From Tolypothrix sp. NIES-4075 (GTDB taxonomy: Bacteria > Cyanobacteriota > Cyanobacteriia > Cyanobacteriales > Nostocaceae), in contig NZ_BDUC01000001.1 of the NCBI RefSeq assembly GCF_002218085.1, positions 1,375,828 through 1,439,827 on the forward strand: 64,000 bases of DNA, written 5' to 3'. The position numbers and the translations under genes were made by a program. This document shows positions 1 through 9,141 of the stretch, piece after piece. The notes beneath the pieces are model-generated. The model had not been told where the DNA came from and searched no databases. It saw nothing but the letters and a program-made list of their open reading frames with translations. How positions within the stretch are numbered: position 1 is the stretch's first letter; every line of letters begins with the position of its first letter.

Positions 1-2744
1 TCGATGCGGGTTTCTTCATCAACTTTCGCCGTTAATAGGATAATTGGAATTCCTTTCAACTTTTCCTCGTTGCGGATCATCCGAATCATCTCCATACCTG
101 ACACCAAAGGCATCATCAAGTCGCTGACAATCAGGCGTGGTATTATTTCCTTAGCCATCAGAAATCCTTCGGAACCGTTACGCGCTGTATGCACTCGATA
201 GCCATTAGCGCGGAGAATTTCTGATACGTAAGCTCGCAAATCAGGGTTGTCGTCTACGACCAAAATTGATTCGCCAATTTTCAGTTCATTTTCTTGAGTG
301 TTAACACTATTTAATAAGTCTTTTTTAATATTTTCAAATTCGTCTATTGTTGATTCTTGTAATTCTAAATCAGCTAATTCAACGTTAGCGCGGCTGACGT
401 TCAATTCACAAGGCGCTTCTAGCACTTGATTTATAGGTAGATGAGCGGTTCCGCTGACCAGCCATAAGCTAAAGGTAGTACCTTTGCCGTAAACTGATTC
501 TACAGTGACTTTACCGCCGTGCATTTCCACGAGTTCTTTAACTAAAGCCAAACCTAAGCCGCTACCTTCATAAGAGCGATTTTCAGTTCCTTCAGCTTGG
601 CGAAAGCGTTCAAATAAGTAGGGAATTTGTTCAGTAACAATGCCAATTCCCGTATCTTGTACTTGCAATCTACAGCGATCGCCTTGAGATTGCAATCTCA
701 CAGTAATACTACCACCTACTGAGGTAAATTTCATGGCATTCGACAGCAGGTTATAAAGTACTTTGTCGAATTTTTCCATATCCAAGTACACTGTAGTAGA
801 TGCTTCTAGTTCGGTAATCAGATTCAGTCCCTTTTTCTCGCAATAGGGGCGAAACGATTCGACAATTTGGTTGACAAATTCAACTAAATCGCAGGGACGG
901 AAACTAGGCTGCATCCTTTTAGCATCAAGACGTTGCAAATCGAGTAGTTGATTTACCAGTCTTAGCAAGCGTCTTGAGTTGCGTAAGGCGATCGCACTTT
1001 GGGCGTATGATAACCCTTCTTTTGTCGCCACCACCGATTCTAGTGGTCCTTGAATTAAGGTTATAGGTGTGCGGAACTCGTGAGAAATATTTTGGAAAAA
1101 TTCGGTTTTTTGTTTGTCTAATTGCAGCAAGCGTTCAGCTTGTTCGCGAGTTTTTTGGTATAAATGTGACTGCTGTACAGCGATCGCCGCTTGAGCTGCG
1201 ACTGCTTTTGCTAACTCAATTTCTGTAGGCAGCCACTTGCGTGCTTTGGTATCTTGACGCAGAGTAATACTACCGATGCTTTTGCCATCAGCCAATAAAG
1301 GAACGACCATGAGCGATCGCGCTTTTCCTCTTAAGGGCAAATCAAACCCCTTAATTTCTGGCGGACACTGGCTCATATCCATAATTACCACAGGCTCTTG
1401 TGTCCGCAACATTTCTTGCAGAATTGGATTAGAGTGAATCGGTGATTTAGAGTGAGGTAATTCCTGATTTTCTATGTAATTATGACTACCTGTCTCCCAA
1501 GGATGATCTAGTTTGAAAGAATCCTCAGAACTGTAAGAACTTTCATACAAGCCCACACACTTGACATACTCATCTTCCTCTGTCCACAAAGACAAAACAC
1601 AGCCATCGACTTGCAAAGCTTGTCCTAATTGTTGGGTGATCGCGGCAAAAATATCTTCAGGATCTAAGCTAGAGCGAATCGCGCTAGTAATCGTATTAAT
1701 TAGCGATTCCCGTTTCGCCAAAGCCCGCACTTGCTCGTAAGCATAAGCTTGAGACAAAGCTAAAGCTGCCTGATCCGCCACCATCACCACTAACTGCACC
1801 TCGTCTGTTGACCACAAACGGGGCTGCTTGCACTGGTGCAGCGCCAGCACCGCCATAAGTTCTTGTCGGCAAATCAGTGGAACTACCAAGCTAGAGCAAA
1901 TTTTAGCTGTAGCAAAAGCAGCAGCGCGACTTAATAGCTCGGCAGTATCGCCCTGAATACGCTCATCTTTTGCAACATCATGAATCACCTGCACTTCCCG
2001 GATTTCCCATACTGTCTGCGCTAGTAGAGCGGGATGGGGGGAGAGGGAGATGGGGGGAAAGAATTGTCCCCCTGTCTCCTTGTCCCCCTGTCTCCTTGTC
2101 CCCCTGTCTCCTTGTCCCCCTGTCTCCTTTTCCTCTTCAACCGCTCTTTGGTAAATAAAATTTTCATCCACCAACTGCCCATCTTGGAAAGGACGCAACA
2201 AGCAGACATCCACTTCCAGCATATGACCCACCGTATCCACAATTGCTTGCAGAATTTGCCGATAGTCTAAGGCGCTGCGAATCGTGTTTGTGACGGTGTT
2301 CAGTAGCGATTCTTGACGCAGGGTGCGGGTAAGTTCGCGGGTGCGGGTTTTGAGGACGTTATGGGTATCCAAAGCTTGGCGTACCACTGCTTTGAGCTCC
2401 TCTGCTTCCCACGGTTTGGTGACATATTTGAATACTTTACCAGCATTAATTGCTTCCACCAAGTCTTCGACATCGGTGTAGCCAGTTAAGATAATCCGGA
2501 TGATATCTGGATATTGAGTTGCGGTTAGGCTCAAAAATTCTGTACCGCTCATCATTGGCATCCGTTGATCGGAAATGATCACGGAGACTTCTCCTTCTTG
2601 CTGAAGCAGTTCTAGTGCCGCTGGACCAGAAGATGCCTTAAGCACCTTATAGTCGCGATAGAAGGTGCGGTAAAGCAAGTCAAGGTTGTCTGGTTCGTCA
2701 TCGACAACCAAAATTTTCGGCTTACTGTTTGATTGGGATTTCAT
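1..2744 (-). CDS. Hybrid sensor histidine kinase/response regulator (REC-GAF-GAF-HisKA-HATPase-REC), 3' end beyond the window
   Basis: Membrane-free multidomain phosphorelay protein. The frame is open from the ATG at 2744 to the window edge, so the C terminus is missing. Reading the minus strand I see an N-terminal receiver (KILVVDDEPDN, then IIRIILTGYTD and YVTKPWE), two GAF-like segments (around residues 150-330 and 350-530, each beginning ESLINTIT/ESLLNTVT-like), a HisKA box (FFQNISHEFRTPITL), an ATPase core with N box (LLSNAMKFTSVGG), G1 (VQDTGIGI) and G2 (GSGLGLALVKELV), and a second receiver (ILVVDDNPDLR) that runs off the window. The N-terminal receiver shows the RpfG/HD-GYP-associated style of sequence, suggesting it takes input from another kinase. 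Residues ~198-236 are a low-complexity insertion between GAF segments. The ligand is unknown. Confidence 0.9.
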   Translation of the reverse strand, partial: MKSQSNSKPKILVVDDEPDNLDLLYRTFYRDYKVLKASSGPAALELLQQEGEVSVIISDQRMPMMSGTEFLSLTATQYPDIIRIILTGYTDVEDLVEAINAGKVFKYVTKPWEAEELKAVVRQALDTHNVLKTRTRELTRTLRQESLLNTVTNTIRSALDYRQILQAIVDTVGHMLEVDVCLLRPFQDGQLVDENFIYQRAVEEEKETGGQGDRGTRRQGDKETGGQFFPPISLSPHPALLAQTVWEIREVQVIHDVAKDERIQGDTAELLSRAAAFATAKICSSLVVPLICRQELMAVLALHQCKQPRLWSTDEVQLVVMVADQAALALSQAYAYEQVRALAKRESLINTITSAIRSSLDPEDIFAAITQQLGQALQVDGCVLSLWTEEDEYVKCVGLYESSYSSEDSFKLDHPWETGSHNYIENQELPHSKSPIHSNPILQEMLRTQEPVVIMDMSQCPPEIKGFDLPLRGKARSLMVVPLLADGKSIGSITLRQDTKARKWLPTEIELAKAVAAQAAIAVQQSHLYQKTREQAERLLQLDKQKTEFFQNISHEFRTPITLIQGPLESVVATKEGLSYAQSAIALRNSRRLLRLVNQLLDLQRLDAKRMQPSFRPCDLVEFVNQIVESFRPYCEKKGLNLITELEASTTVYLDMEKFDKVLYNLLSNAMKFTSVGGSITVRLQSQGDRCRLQVQDTGIGIVTEQIPYLFERFRQAEGTENRSYEGSGLGLALVKELVEMHGGKVTVESVYGKGTTFSLWLVSGTAHLPINQVLEAPCELNVSRANVELADLELQESTIDEFENIKKDLLNSVNTQENELKIGESILVVDDNPDLRAYVSEILRANGYRVHTARNGSEGFLMAKEIIPRLIVSDLMMPLVSGMEMIRMIRNEEKLKGIPIILLTAKVDEETRI
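2035..2150. repeat. In-frame 15-bp tandem repeat inside the hybrid kinase gene
   Basis: Four near-identical tandem units of TTGTCCCCCTGTCTC lie between the two GAF-coding parts of the kinase gene. On the coding strand they give a GGQGDKET peptide repeated three times, unlike the surrounding domain sequence. The same pentadecamer style (GTCCCCCTG) recurs in recG near 38460-38515 and, inverted, in the kinase at 53560-53620, so this is a dispersed repeat that has entered coding DNA. Confidence 0.85.
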
Positions 2745-4425
2745 GCACCGCTTTCCTGCTGCAACGGCAGTCGGTTAAAGAATAATCTGATCTCTTGGGA
2801 ATGTTTCTGAGTCACTTCAGAGGCAGAGGGGAAGGGGAGCCACCCCCGTGGGCGGGTTTCCCACGCCACTTGCCACAACGGGGCGGCAGCAGCTGCTATG
2901 GAGTGGAAGTACCCTGTGAAAACGTGCCTTGGGAAAATACGCAAGGCAGTGGCTCGACTTGAGGGGAGTGGCGTGAAACCCCAAGACCACACTGACTCCC
3001 CTGCTCCCCTGCATAGTTCGGTCAGGTAATAGCACATTTTGATGCCATAGGCTGTTTGGCTACATGACGGCTTCGTTCTAAAGCGTTTACTCACAGTAAT
3101 TTGCCTCAATAGAAGATGCCGATCGCCATTTGCTTTGACGCACCCCAATCAATTTCGTTGTGGTTACTGTTACAGAATACATATTTGCTTGCCAATCCCT
3201 TCACCATCGAGAGCGAGAACCGATTAATACTATATACAAATCTCCAATCTGGCTTAAAAAACCATCTGAAGCTGCATATTAAGTTTTCCCCCCGCAACAG
3301 TTGCACTAACATTTGCGCCTTAATTTTATTTATGGCAGTCATGGTATCAGCAATATTACAAGAATAAAATTTCAAGCCAAAGTATACTATTAGACAAATA
3401 TCTGTTTACAATTTAGCAATGAGAACCATTAGTCAGACAGGTGGTAGTGCAGGAAAATTGAAGATTACTAGGAATATACGCCCCATTCTTGAAATTCAGT
3501 TACTAGGAAAACACGCTCTTCGCGATCGCGATCGCCTGCCATAAAGATCCCAAAAACCGAGTTTTTGGCGATTGCGGACGTAAGTCTTCTATAAGTAAGC
3601 GTCCTCTAGTCAAACGCCCACTATTGTATTGGGGTTGACATCAGATAAAAATTTTGCTATTAAGTTGATTTCCAATCCAGTTATTTTTTAACGGGTCGCG
3701 CTCTTGTTCTCCGATTTAAGCTCTGCTGTGTCTATACGTGAATGGCGCTCGTCTTACTAGGGATTAGGGACAATATAAGAGTTTTCCTCAAAACATGGTT
3801 TGGTGCTGCGCCGATCCATGTTTCCCCAGTCCCCAGTCCAAGCATCCCTCGTTCAACAAAACTTAACTATTAAACAATAAAAATACATATATAATAGAAT
3901 GCTTAATTATCTTTCTGTCAATAATTGAGCAAAAAAGACCACGCTCAGTTTTAATCCGGCTCACTTGCTACGGGTTGATGGCAGATACTGCAAGCATAGT
4001 TTAGGATGATTGAGTTATATTATTCTCAAAAATAATCACACATCAAAATATGACCAAAAAGCTTATTTCTGTGCTTTGTATGCTTCTGCCTTTGCTGGGA
4101 ATGTTTAAACCTTTATTTAGATAGATGCGAATGCAGCTTCTTCAAATGAAGCATAAAGTCCTGATAAACTGGTTTTTTCCCATTTTAATTGGCTACCGCG
4201 CCCCTATGACGCAAAGCTTTGTTTGGTGTTTTCAACCGCAATTGCATTGTACAAGCCTGAGATTGCTGTCAATTTTTTTACAAGTACACAACGAGAGCGA
4301 TCGCACCAAAGAAAATGAATTTGGGGATACACTCAATTCCTCATATAAAGCACCAAAATTGAAATCTCACCCGCCAAGTTAAATGCTTAATAGGAGAACG
4401 CTATTCATCCAAATTTGATAATGTT
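2745..4425. other. Long repeat-rich spacer without a supported gene
   Basis: Short frames exist on both strands but none has a recognisable family or a good ribosome binding site. 2815-3010 carries dispersed cyanobacterial repeat sequence (GGGTTTCCCACGCCACTTGC and neighbours). A hairpin CCAAAAACCGAGTTTTTGG lies at about 3550-3568. 3880-3910 is AT-rich. A 24-codon hydrophobic micro-frame starts with ATG at 4050 (MTKKLISVLCMLLPLLGMFK) and ends at 4124; it could be a small membrane peptide or the decayed start of a lost exported protein, with no further support. Confidence 0.5.
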
Positions 4426-5091
4426 TTGGGATATTATATAAGATTTTCCTTGAATAAAATCAATACTAAATTAGCTTTGACGACACCCTGGTTTTTTCAC
4501 CCATCTCACCAACTGCAAGTATTTGCCGCCGATCAAGCTTTTAACCAATTCCAAATTCGTGCGGCTACCCCTGCTGATTTGACTAATGTTGCCGAAATCA
4601 TTACCGAAAGTTTTCACTCCCCAAATGGTATGTGGGGATGGGCTTTCCCGTTACTACGTTTGGGTATTTACGAAGACTTAAGGCATCGTCTAGCAACAAG
4701 TGCGCCCCATCACATTTGTTTAGTCGCCGTTGATACTACTGCTACAACTGATAAGTTAGTTGGAACTGTAGAACTCGGTGTGCGTTTTGGTGATTCTTGG
4801 ACGGCTGTTGGCAAGAGTTTTCCTTATTTGTCTAATTTAGCTGTTCACCCAAAATATCGGAGGCTGGGTGCTGCGTCGGAGTTGCTTAAAGCTTGTGAAG
4901 AAGTTGCCCTGTTGTGGGGTTTTAAAGACTTATACCTCCACGTTTTGGAAAATAACCATCAGGCACGGCAGCTTTATTTTAAGGCGGGATATCAGGTGCA
5001 TCAAGTCGAATCTTATTGGAATACATTTTTTCTGGGACGCTCCCGACAGATATTCTTGCACAAGTACTTGCCACATTCTGAGACTATCTAA
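4426..5091 (+). CDS. GNAT family N-acetyltransferase
   Basis: Transfers an acetyl group from acetyl-CoA to an amine; the substrate cannot be told from sequence. The GNAT fold begins near residue 41 (FQIRAATPADLTNVAEII), with the acetyl-CoA binding motif A at LSNLAVHPKYRRLGAASELL (R/Q-x-x-G-x-G/A pattern), and motif B containing LHVLENNHQARQLYFKAGYQ, which is typical of the family. About 40 residues precede the domain. The listed start is a TTG and is doubtful: the frame remains open further upstream without an ATG, so the true start is unresolved. Chloroplast and cyanobacterial GNATs of this length are common. It stands alone between two long spacers. Confidence 0.8.
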   Translation: MGYYIRFSLNKINTKLALTTPWFFHPSHQLQVFAADQAFNQFQIRAATPADLTNVAEIITESFHSPNGMWGWAFPLLRLGIYEDLRHRLATSAPHHICLVAVDTTATTDKLVGTVELGVRFGDSWTAVGKSFPYLSNLAVHPKYRRLGAASELLKACEEVALLWGFKDLYLHVLENNHQARQLYFKAGYQVHQVESYWNTFFLGRSRQIFLHKYLPHSETI

Positions 5092-6244
5092 ATTTTTCAG
5101 TTTTGTGAAGTACCAGAGCGTGACGCTTCGCGTACACAGTAGGCTTCCCGTCTCATCCGCCGTTGCCACTTTAGGGACATCTCCTTGAGAGCGCATCGCC
5201 AGGAGTGCGTCGCCAAGTAACTTGCTGTTCGCATTCAGCCAATAGAGAGAGATATTTTTTGAATGCTTCATTTTTACAAAAAATTATATCTTTTCGTTTT
5301 TTTATGCAGAAATAAATAGTTATTAATTAAGTTTACAAAATATTAATTTATTAAAGATTTTGTCATTCACATATGTACTTTTTGACAATTAAAAGGAATA
5401 ATTTTTATTTAGCATAATACCTTCGCCTTGGTCTTTCCTTCTCCCACTTGTGAGAGGCGCTTGTCTGCGACACGCACATGCGTTCGCCAAGAAAGAAGAA
5501 TTGAACAGGGTGTGGGGTTGCACGGGGTGCGGGTTGCAGGTTTCGATTAGATGGGGATTCCGACCCCACCGTGAAGCTAGACACCGCCAATTGCGGTGGG
5601 GTCTTAAACCCAATTGCTCCTGGGGCGGAGTGTTATGAATTTTCAAGTATTGCCCACACCCCACACCCCGCACCCCACACCCAGGAGCGAAGCGACGATA
5701 AATGCTTATACGTGCTTATACGTATTGTGTGAACCCCAGATCGAGGGGCGCGATCGCTCTAACTGCCGCAATGCGTTTCTAAGCGCTCCGGGCGCGATCG
5801 CTCGTGTACCTAAGTGTTAGTAATCATACGGAGAAAACTCTTTATTTTTATGCATCACTATTATAGTTTTTTCATAAATATACTAATTAATAAAAATTAA
5901 ATAATAATGTAATATTTAGCTTATTTATATGATATGAATTTTAGATATACCAATATTCAAAGATAATTTTATTTAAATACAAATCAAGTGATTGTGATTG
6001 TAATATCAGTAAAAATACGATAGCGAAGATTCAATTCCTCATAATAACTTTGCATTTGAGATATTCATCTTTATAAAAACTTTAAAAAAATAACTCCTTT
6101 AATTCAAGACAAAGCCAGTTAAATCTCATAAAATATGATTATTTAATTGCTGAAAAAAGTCCATTTAATTTTATCTTAGTTAAATAAAGCAAAAAGTCTT
6201 GATAATTAAGATAAAACCAATCATTTTGATTTAAATCAAGTTAA
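5092..6244. other. 1.15-kb spacer with dispersed repeats, then AT-rich DNA
   Basis: 5105-5240 holds GC-rich dispersed repeat DNA (AGCGTGACGCTTCGCGTACA). 5440-5700 contains the recurrent TTGTCTGCGACACGC...GCGTTCGCC motif, which recurs near 9095, and heptamer-like CCCCACACCCCGCACCCC tracts. 5820-6240 is strongly AT-rich and may hold the promoter of the next gene, but I see no clear -35/-10 pair. No frame in it is convincing. Confidence 0.5.
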
Positions 6245-6292
6245 GTGTTGAAGTGCAGACTACTACCAAATTCTTTGAAACTTTTAGAAAAC

Positions 6293-6844
6293 ATGGATAG
6301 CGAAAACCGCCAACGCTATCAAACTGCTATGGTATCAACTTATTACCGTGAAACTAGTTTCCTTGACTATATTGTCATGCCTGATGGAACTGAGCAATCT
6401 CCTGGCTCGGATATCCTCACACAGCTGCATAGTGGAAAGGTCTTTATCGTTAACAGTCGTCGGCGAAATGGGTTAATACTATTCAAACGCTACCATGCAG
6501 AATTTGCAGGACCGGGCGCAGCAGTGGGAGGTGATTACGATCGCGATTGTCAAAATTTATTGCCGATAGGTAATTTGCAGCTATTGACTCCCGACTCTTA
6601 TGACGAGCGTCAGAAAGCTTACTTGATTAGACGCCAGTGGATTCGGTTAATCAAGCAAATTACAGAAAACCCACTGCCACAGCAACGAGTCCAAAAGATT
6701 CTCGATCAATTTGAGCAATACTTTCCACCAGAAACGGTGGATAAGTTGCCTGATATTGCCTTTGCTCTTTTGGTAGGTGTGCTGCCACAAACAGTGGGAA
6801 TAGTACGGCGTTTGGGCAGCGATGAGTATACCCGATTTAATTAA
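6293..6844 (+). CDS. Conserved-looking protein of unknown function
   Basis: I do not recognise a family. The frame is open from a GTG at 6245, but the ATG at 6293 gives a more natural N terminus (MDSENRQRYQTAMVS), 183 residues. The protein is soluble: no membrane segment or signal peptide. It has a glycine-rich centre (RYHAEFAGPGAAVGGDYDRD), a basic helical stretch (KAYLIRRQWIRLIKQI) and a hydrophobic C-terminal part (IAFALLVGVLPQTVGIVRR). Codon use is like the neighbours and HIP1 is present, so it is probably a native gene. It is preceded by 400 bp of AT-rich DNA and followed, convergently, by hisC. Confidence 0.65.
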   Translation: MDSENRQRYQTAMVSTYYRETSFLDYIVMPDGTEQSPGSDILTQLHSGKVFIVNSRRRNGLILFKRYHAEFAGPGAAVGGDYDRDCQNLLPIGNLQLLTPDSYDERQKAYLIRRQWIRLIKQITENPLPQQRVQKILDQFEQYFPPETVDKLPDIAFALLVGVLPQTVGIVRRLGSDEYTRFN

Positions 6845-6926
6845 CTAGCCAACATAAACAGCGATTGGACAGCACGTATTAAAAATTTTTCTTCCCTTTC
6901 CCCTTTTTAAAAGCTGGTTGTTAAAA

Positions 6927-8069
6927 TTAAAGATTTGTTAAAGCAGTTTGTAGGCGACTCAGCGTGCGGAGGTTTTCCTCTGGGGTTCCTACTGTAATTC
7001 GCAATCCTCCACTGATGTGTCGCACAAGAGTGCCGGCAGTTCTCAGCTTTTGGGTAAGATTTATTAAATAATCGTCTTCTTGGTTCAAGGCATTTGGTTT
7101 TAGTCGCAGGTAAATAAAGTTAGCAGCGCTTTCGGCAACTTGTAATGTTGGGTATTGAGATAAAGCTTCGATAAGTTTGGCTCGTTCAACAAGCGTTTGG
7201 GGAATTGAATTCAATAACAGTTGGCGGTTTTGCAGAGCAATTAACGCCGCAGCGATAGAGACGCTGGGAAGATTGTAAGGTAAGCGCACTTTTTCTAGAA
7301 TAGCGATCAACTCAGGTTGAGCCAGACAATAGCCAACCCGATGAGCAGCCAAGCGGAAGGCTTTAGAAAATGTCCGCATTATTATCCAGTTAGGACGTTG
7401 TGATAATTCGCTAGCTAAGGTATTTTGACTGAATTCAAAGTAAGCTTCATCAATTACTACTAAAATACGATCGCTCAAATTTCTTAACCATGCCAATTCT
7501 GCCGCAGTTAAAGCATTGGCTGTGGGTGAATTAGGATGAACTACGAAAACGACCCGAATCGGCGGATTTTGCGTTTGTTCTATCGCTTTATCAGCCGCTT
7601 GTAAATCAATTTCAAAATTCGCTTCATTTCTACCCACCGTCACAACGGGAATGCCCAAAGTTTGCGCCAAAATCCCGTACATCGAGAAAGTTGGATTAGC
7701 AATCAAAACCGAACCTTCTCCCCCTACACAACTGGCAATTAAAATTGAGCGAATTAGTTCATCTGAACCATTGCCAACGGAAATATTCGCAGCAGTGAAA
7801 AAAGATGACGCAAGGTTAGCTGATTCATTGACATAGAGAGCGATCGCATTCTTAAGTGTCTCATGTCCGCCATCAGGATAACGGTTCGTTTCAATTATCT
7901 GCTGATACTCCCACGCAAGCTTTTCTTTTAACTCAGGTGGCAAGTCATAAGGGCTTTCATTCGTATCCAGCCGATCTAACTGCGATGGAACTGGTTCTGC
8001 TGTACTACTACCCGGATGGGGTTTGTAAGCGCTAAATTTAGCTAAATCTTCGCGGATGAATGGCAGCAT
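6927..8069 (-). CDS. hisC: Histidinol-phosphate aminotransferase
   Basis: PLP-dependent fold-type I aminotransferase that converts imidazole-acetol phosphate and glutamate into L-histidinol phosphate, step 7 of histidine synthesis, in the cytosol. At 380 residues it has family length. Visible signs are the N-terminal RLDTNESPYDLP motif, the phosphate-contact region VGNGSDELI, the NPTFSMY segment, HPNSPTAN, the aspartate in VVIDEAYFEF, and the PLP lysine in MRTFSKAFRLAAHRVGY near residue 234; the C-terminal substrate-binding arginine lies in HISGGLRITVGTPEEN. It stands apart from other his genes, as is usual in cyanobacteria. Aromatic aminotransferase activity cannot be excluded because HisC and aromatic paralogues are close. 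Confidence 0.92.
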   Translation of the reverse strand: MLPFIREDLAKFSAYKPHPGSSTAEPVPSQLDRLDTNESPYDLPPELKEKLAWEYQQIIETNRYPDGGHETLKNAIALYVNESANLASSFFTAANISVGNGSDELIRSILIASCVGGEGSVLIANPTFSMYGILAQTLGIPVVTVGRNEANFEIDLQAADKAIEQTQNPPIRVVFVVHPNSPTANALTAAELAWLRNLSDRILVVIDEAYFEFSQNTLASELSQRPNWIIMRTFSKAFRLAAHRVGYCLAQPELIAILEKVRLPYNLPSVSIAAALIALQNRQLLLNSIPQTLVERAKLIEALSQYPTLQVAESAANFIYLRLKPNALNQEDDYLINLTQKLRTAGTLVRHISGGLRITVGTPEENLRTLSRLQTALTNL

Positions 8070-8083
8070 AGTTAGTTAGGAGT

Positions 8084-8215
8084 TAGCAGTTAGGAGTTGT
8101 AGAGACGCGAAATTTCGCGTCTGTACAAAAGTTAGGAGTTGTAGAGACGCGAAATTTCGCGTCTCTACAAAAGTTAGGAGTTGTAGAGACGCGAAATTTC
8201 GCGTCTCTACAAAAG
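8084..8215. repeat. Three tandem copies of a 42-bp palindrome-containing unit
   Basis: Each unit is TTAGGAGTTGTAGAGACGCG followed by the inverted half and AAAA. The 28-bp palindromes lie at 8099-8126, 8141-8168 and 8183-8210, and each can form a 12-bp hairpin. The first has one arm mismatch (CTGTAC for CTCTAC). The array lies just upstream of hisC. The same palindrome occurs at 36103-36130 and, altered, inside genes at 45076-45103 and 39405-39433. Confidence 0.9.
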
Positions 8216-8307
8216 TTAGCAGTTAGGAGTTAAGAGTCAATGGTGTAAAAACTTTGGACTATTGACTTACGAAAATTGGTTATGTGAGAACTTAATATTT
8301 TACAGCT

Positions 8308-9009
8308 TTATGGCAATTGACAAAACAATCTAATTGCTTGCCAAATTTCTGATGTGACATTGCCTAAAGCGTGATCGCTGTCAAGTTCAATTAATTCTAC
8401 CCAAGGACGTAAACATGCAAAGTCGCGGCTAGCTTGAATCGGGATAACTTCATCGTGTTTTCCATGCAGAATCAAGGTAGGGATGGGACGTTGCAGGTTT
8501 TTTTCTTGATATTGATGCGCGTCTGTAACGAATTCGTAATGAAGGGGAAGCGATCGCTCTTCACCATAATGGTAAACTTCTAGATATTTTTCTTCTTGCC
8601 AACGCTGCAATTTTTCATCTCCCAAGTTTGGCAACCAATGAGATAAAAACCCAAATGCCGGCGCCAACAAAACCAGACGCTGCACTTGTAAATATTGTTG
8701 TCCTAAATGAGCTGCGGTTAAACCACCCAAACTCGAACCGATTAAAGTCACTGGTGCAGCATTTAAGGGAAATTCAGCGGCAACTTGTTTTAGCTGCCTT
8801 TTGATTGTCAGATGAGAAAAATCGCCCAAATTCAAATCGGGAATTTTTAAAGGAGTCTGAATTTGGGCAAAACGCAAGCCTATATCCCGCGCTTTGGCAG
8901 AATTTGGACTGGATGCAAAGCCGTGGAGGTAGATGTAATGCAAATGGGGAATGGGGAATGGGGAATGGGGAATGGGGAATGGGGAATGGGGAATGGATTT
9001 TAGATGCAA
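8308..9009 (-). CDS. YqiA-like alpha/beta hydrolase (esterase family)
   Basis: Small serine hydrolase. The fold starts with the oxyanion-hole strand HYIYLHGFASSPNSAKA, then the nucleophile elbow LIGSSLGGLTAAHLG, the acid in LILHGKHDEVIPI and the histidine in LDSDHALGN, so a Ser-Asp-His triad is complete. The UPF0227/YqiA family of E. coli is the closest I can name; the physiological substrate is unknown. Residues ~4-23 are an insertion of heptad-repeat origin (IPHSPFP repeated), placed just before the first strand, so either the N terminus is extended by repeat or translation starts downstream at a non-ATG codon. It is followed at 8084-8215 by a palindrome array. Confidence 0.8.
   Translation of the reverse strand: MHLKSIPHSPFPIPHSPFPIPHLHYIYLHGFASSPNSAKARDIGLRFAQIQTPLKIPDLNLGDFSHLTIKRQLKQVAAEFPLNAAPVTLIGSSLGGLTAAHLGQQYLQVQRLVLLAPAFGFLSHWLPNLGDEKLQRWQEEKYLEVYHYGEERSLPLHYEFVTDAHQYQEKNLQRPIPTLILHGKHDEVIPIQASRDFACLRPWVELIELDSDHALGNVTSEIWQAIRLFCQLP
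8941..9000. repeat. GGGGAAT heptamer array overlapping the hydrolase N terminus
   Basis: About eight tandem copies of GGGGAAT (plus strand). They form the first ~20 codons of the hydrolase in the minus direction, giving the IPHSPFP peptide; seven-base units shift frame and so return the same peptide only every 21 bases. The same heptamer family appears behind several stop codons in this window. Confidence 0.85.
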
Positions 9010-9141
9010 TCCAAAATCCGTCTTGAAAAGCTTTGATCGGATAGCGTAGCGTTAGCGAGTCCGCGAGCGTCGGAAACCTCCGCTCAAACTTTTGTCTGCG
9101 ACACGCTACGCGAACGCAAAATCTAAAATCCACGCATCGTA

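Noticed and set aside
2741..3375. Minus- and plus-strand frames of 72-135 codons upstream of the hybrid kinase
   Set aside because: They translate dispersed repeat DNA (2815-3010) and have low-complexity, non-domain sequence; no start signal.
4125..4382. 85-codon frame beginning right after the micro-frame stop
   Set aside because: No family, no ribosome site and composition like the surrounding AT-rich spacer. Possible remnant, but not supported.
8084..8215. CRISPR array
   Set aside because: The units are contiguous and palindromic without unique spacers, and no cas genes are in the window.
8774..9133. 119-codon minus-strand frame overlapping the YqiA-like gene
   Set aside because: Alternative frame through the heptamer array; lacks domains, while the other frame carries the hydrolase motifs.
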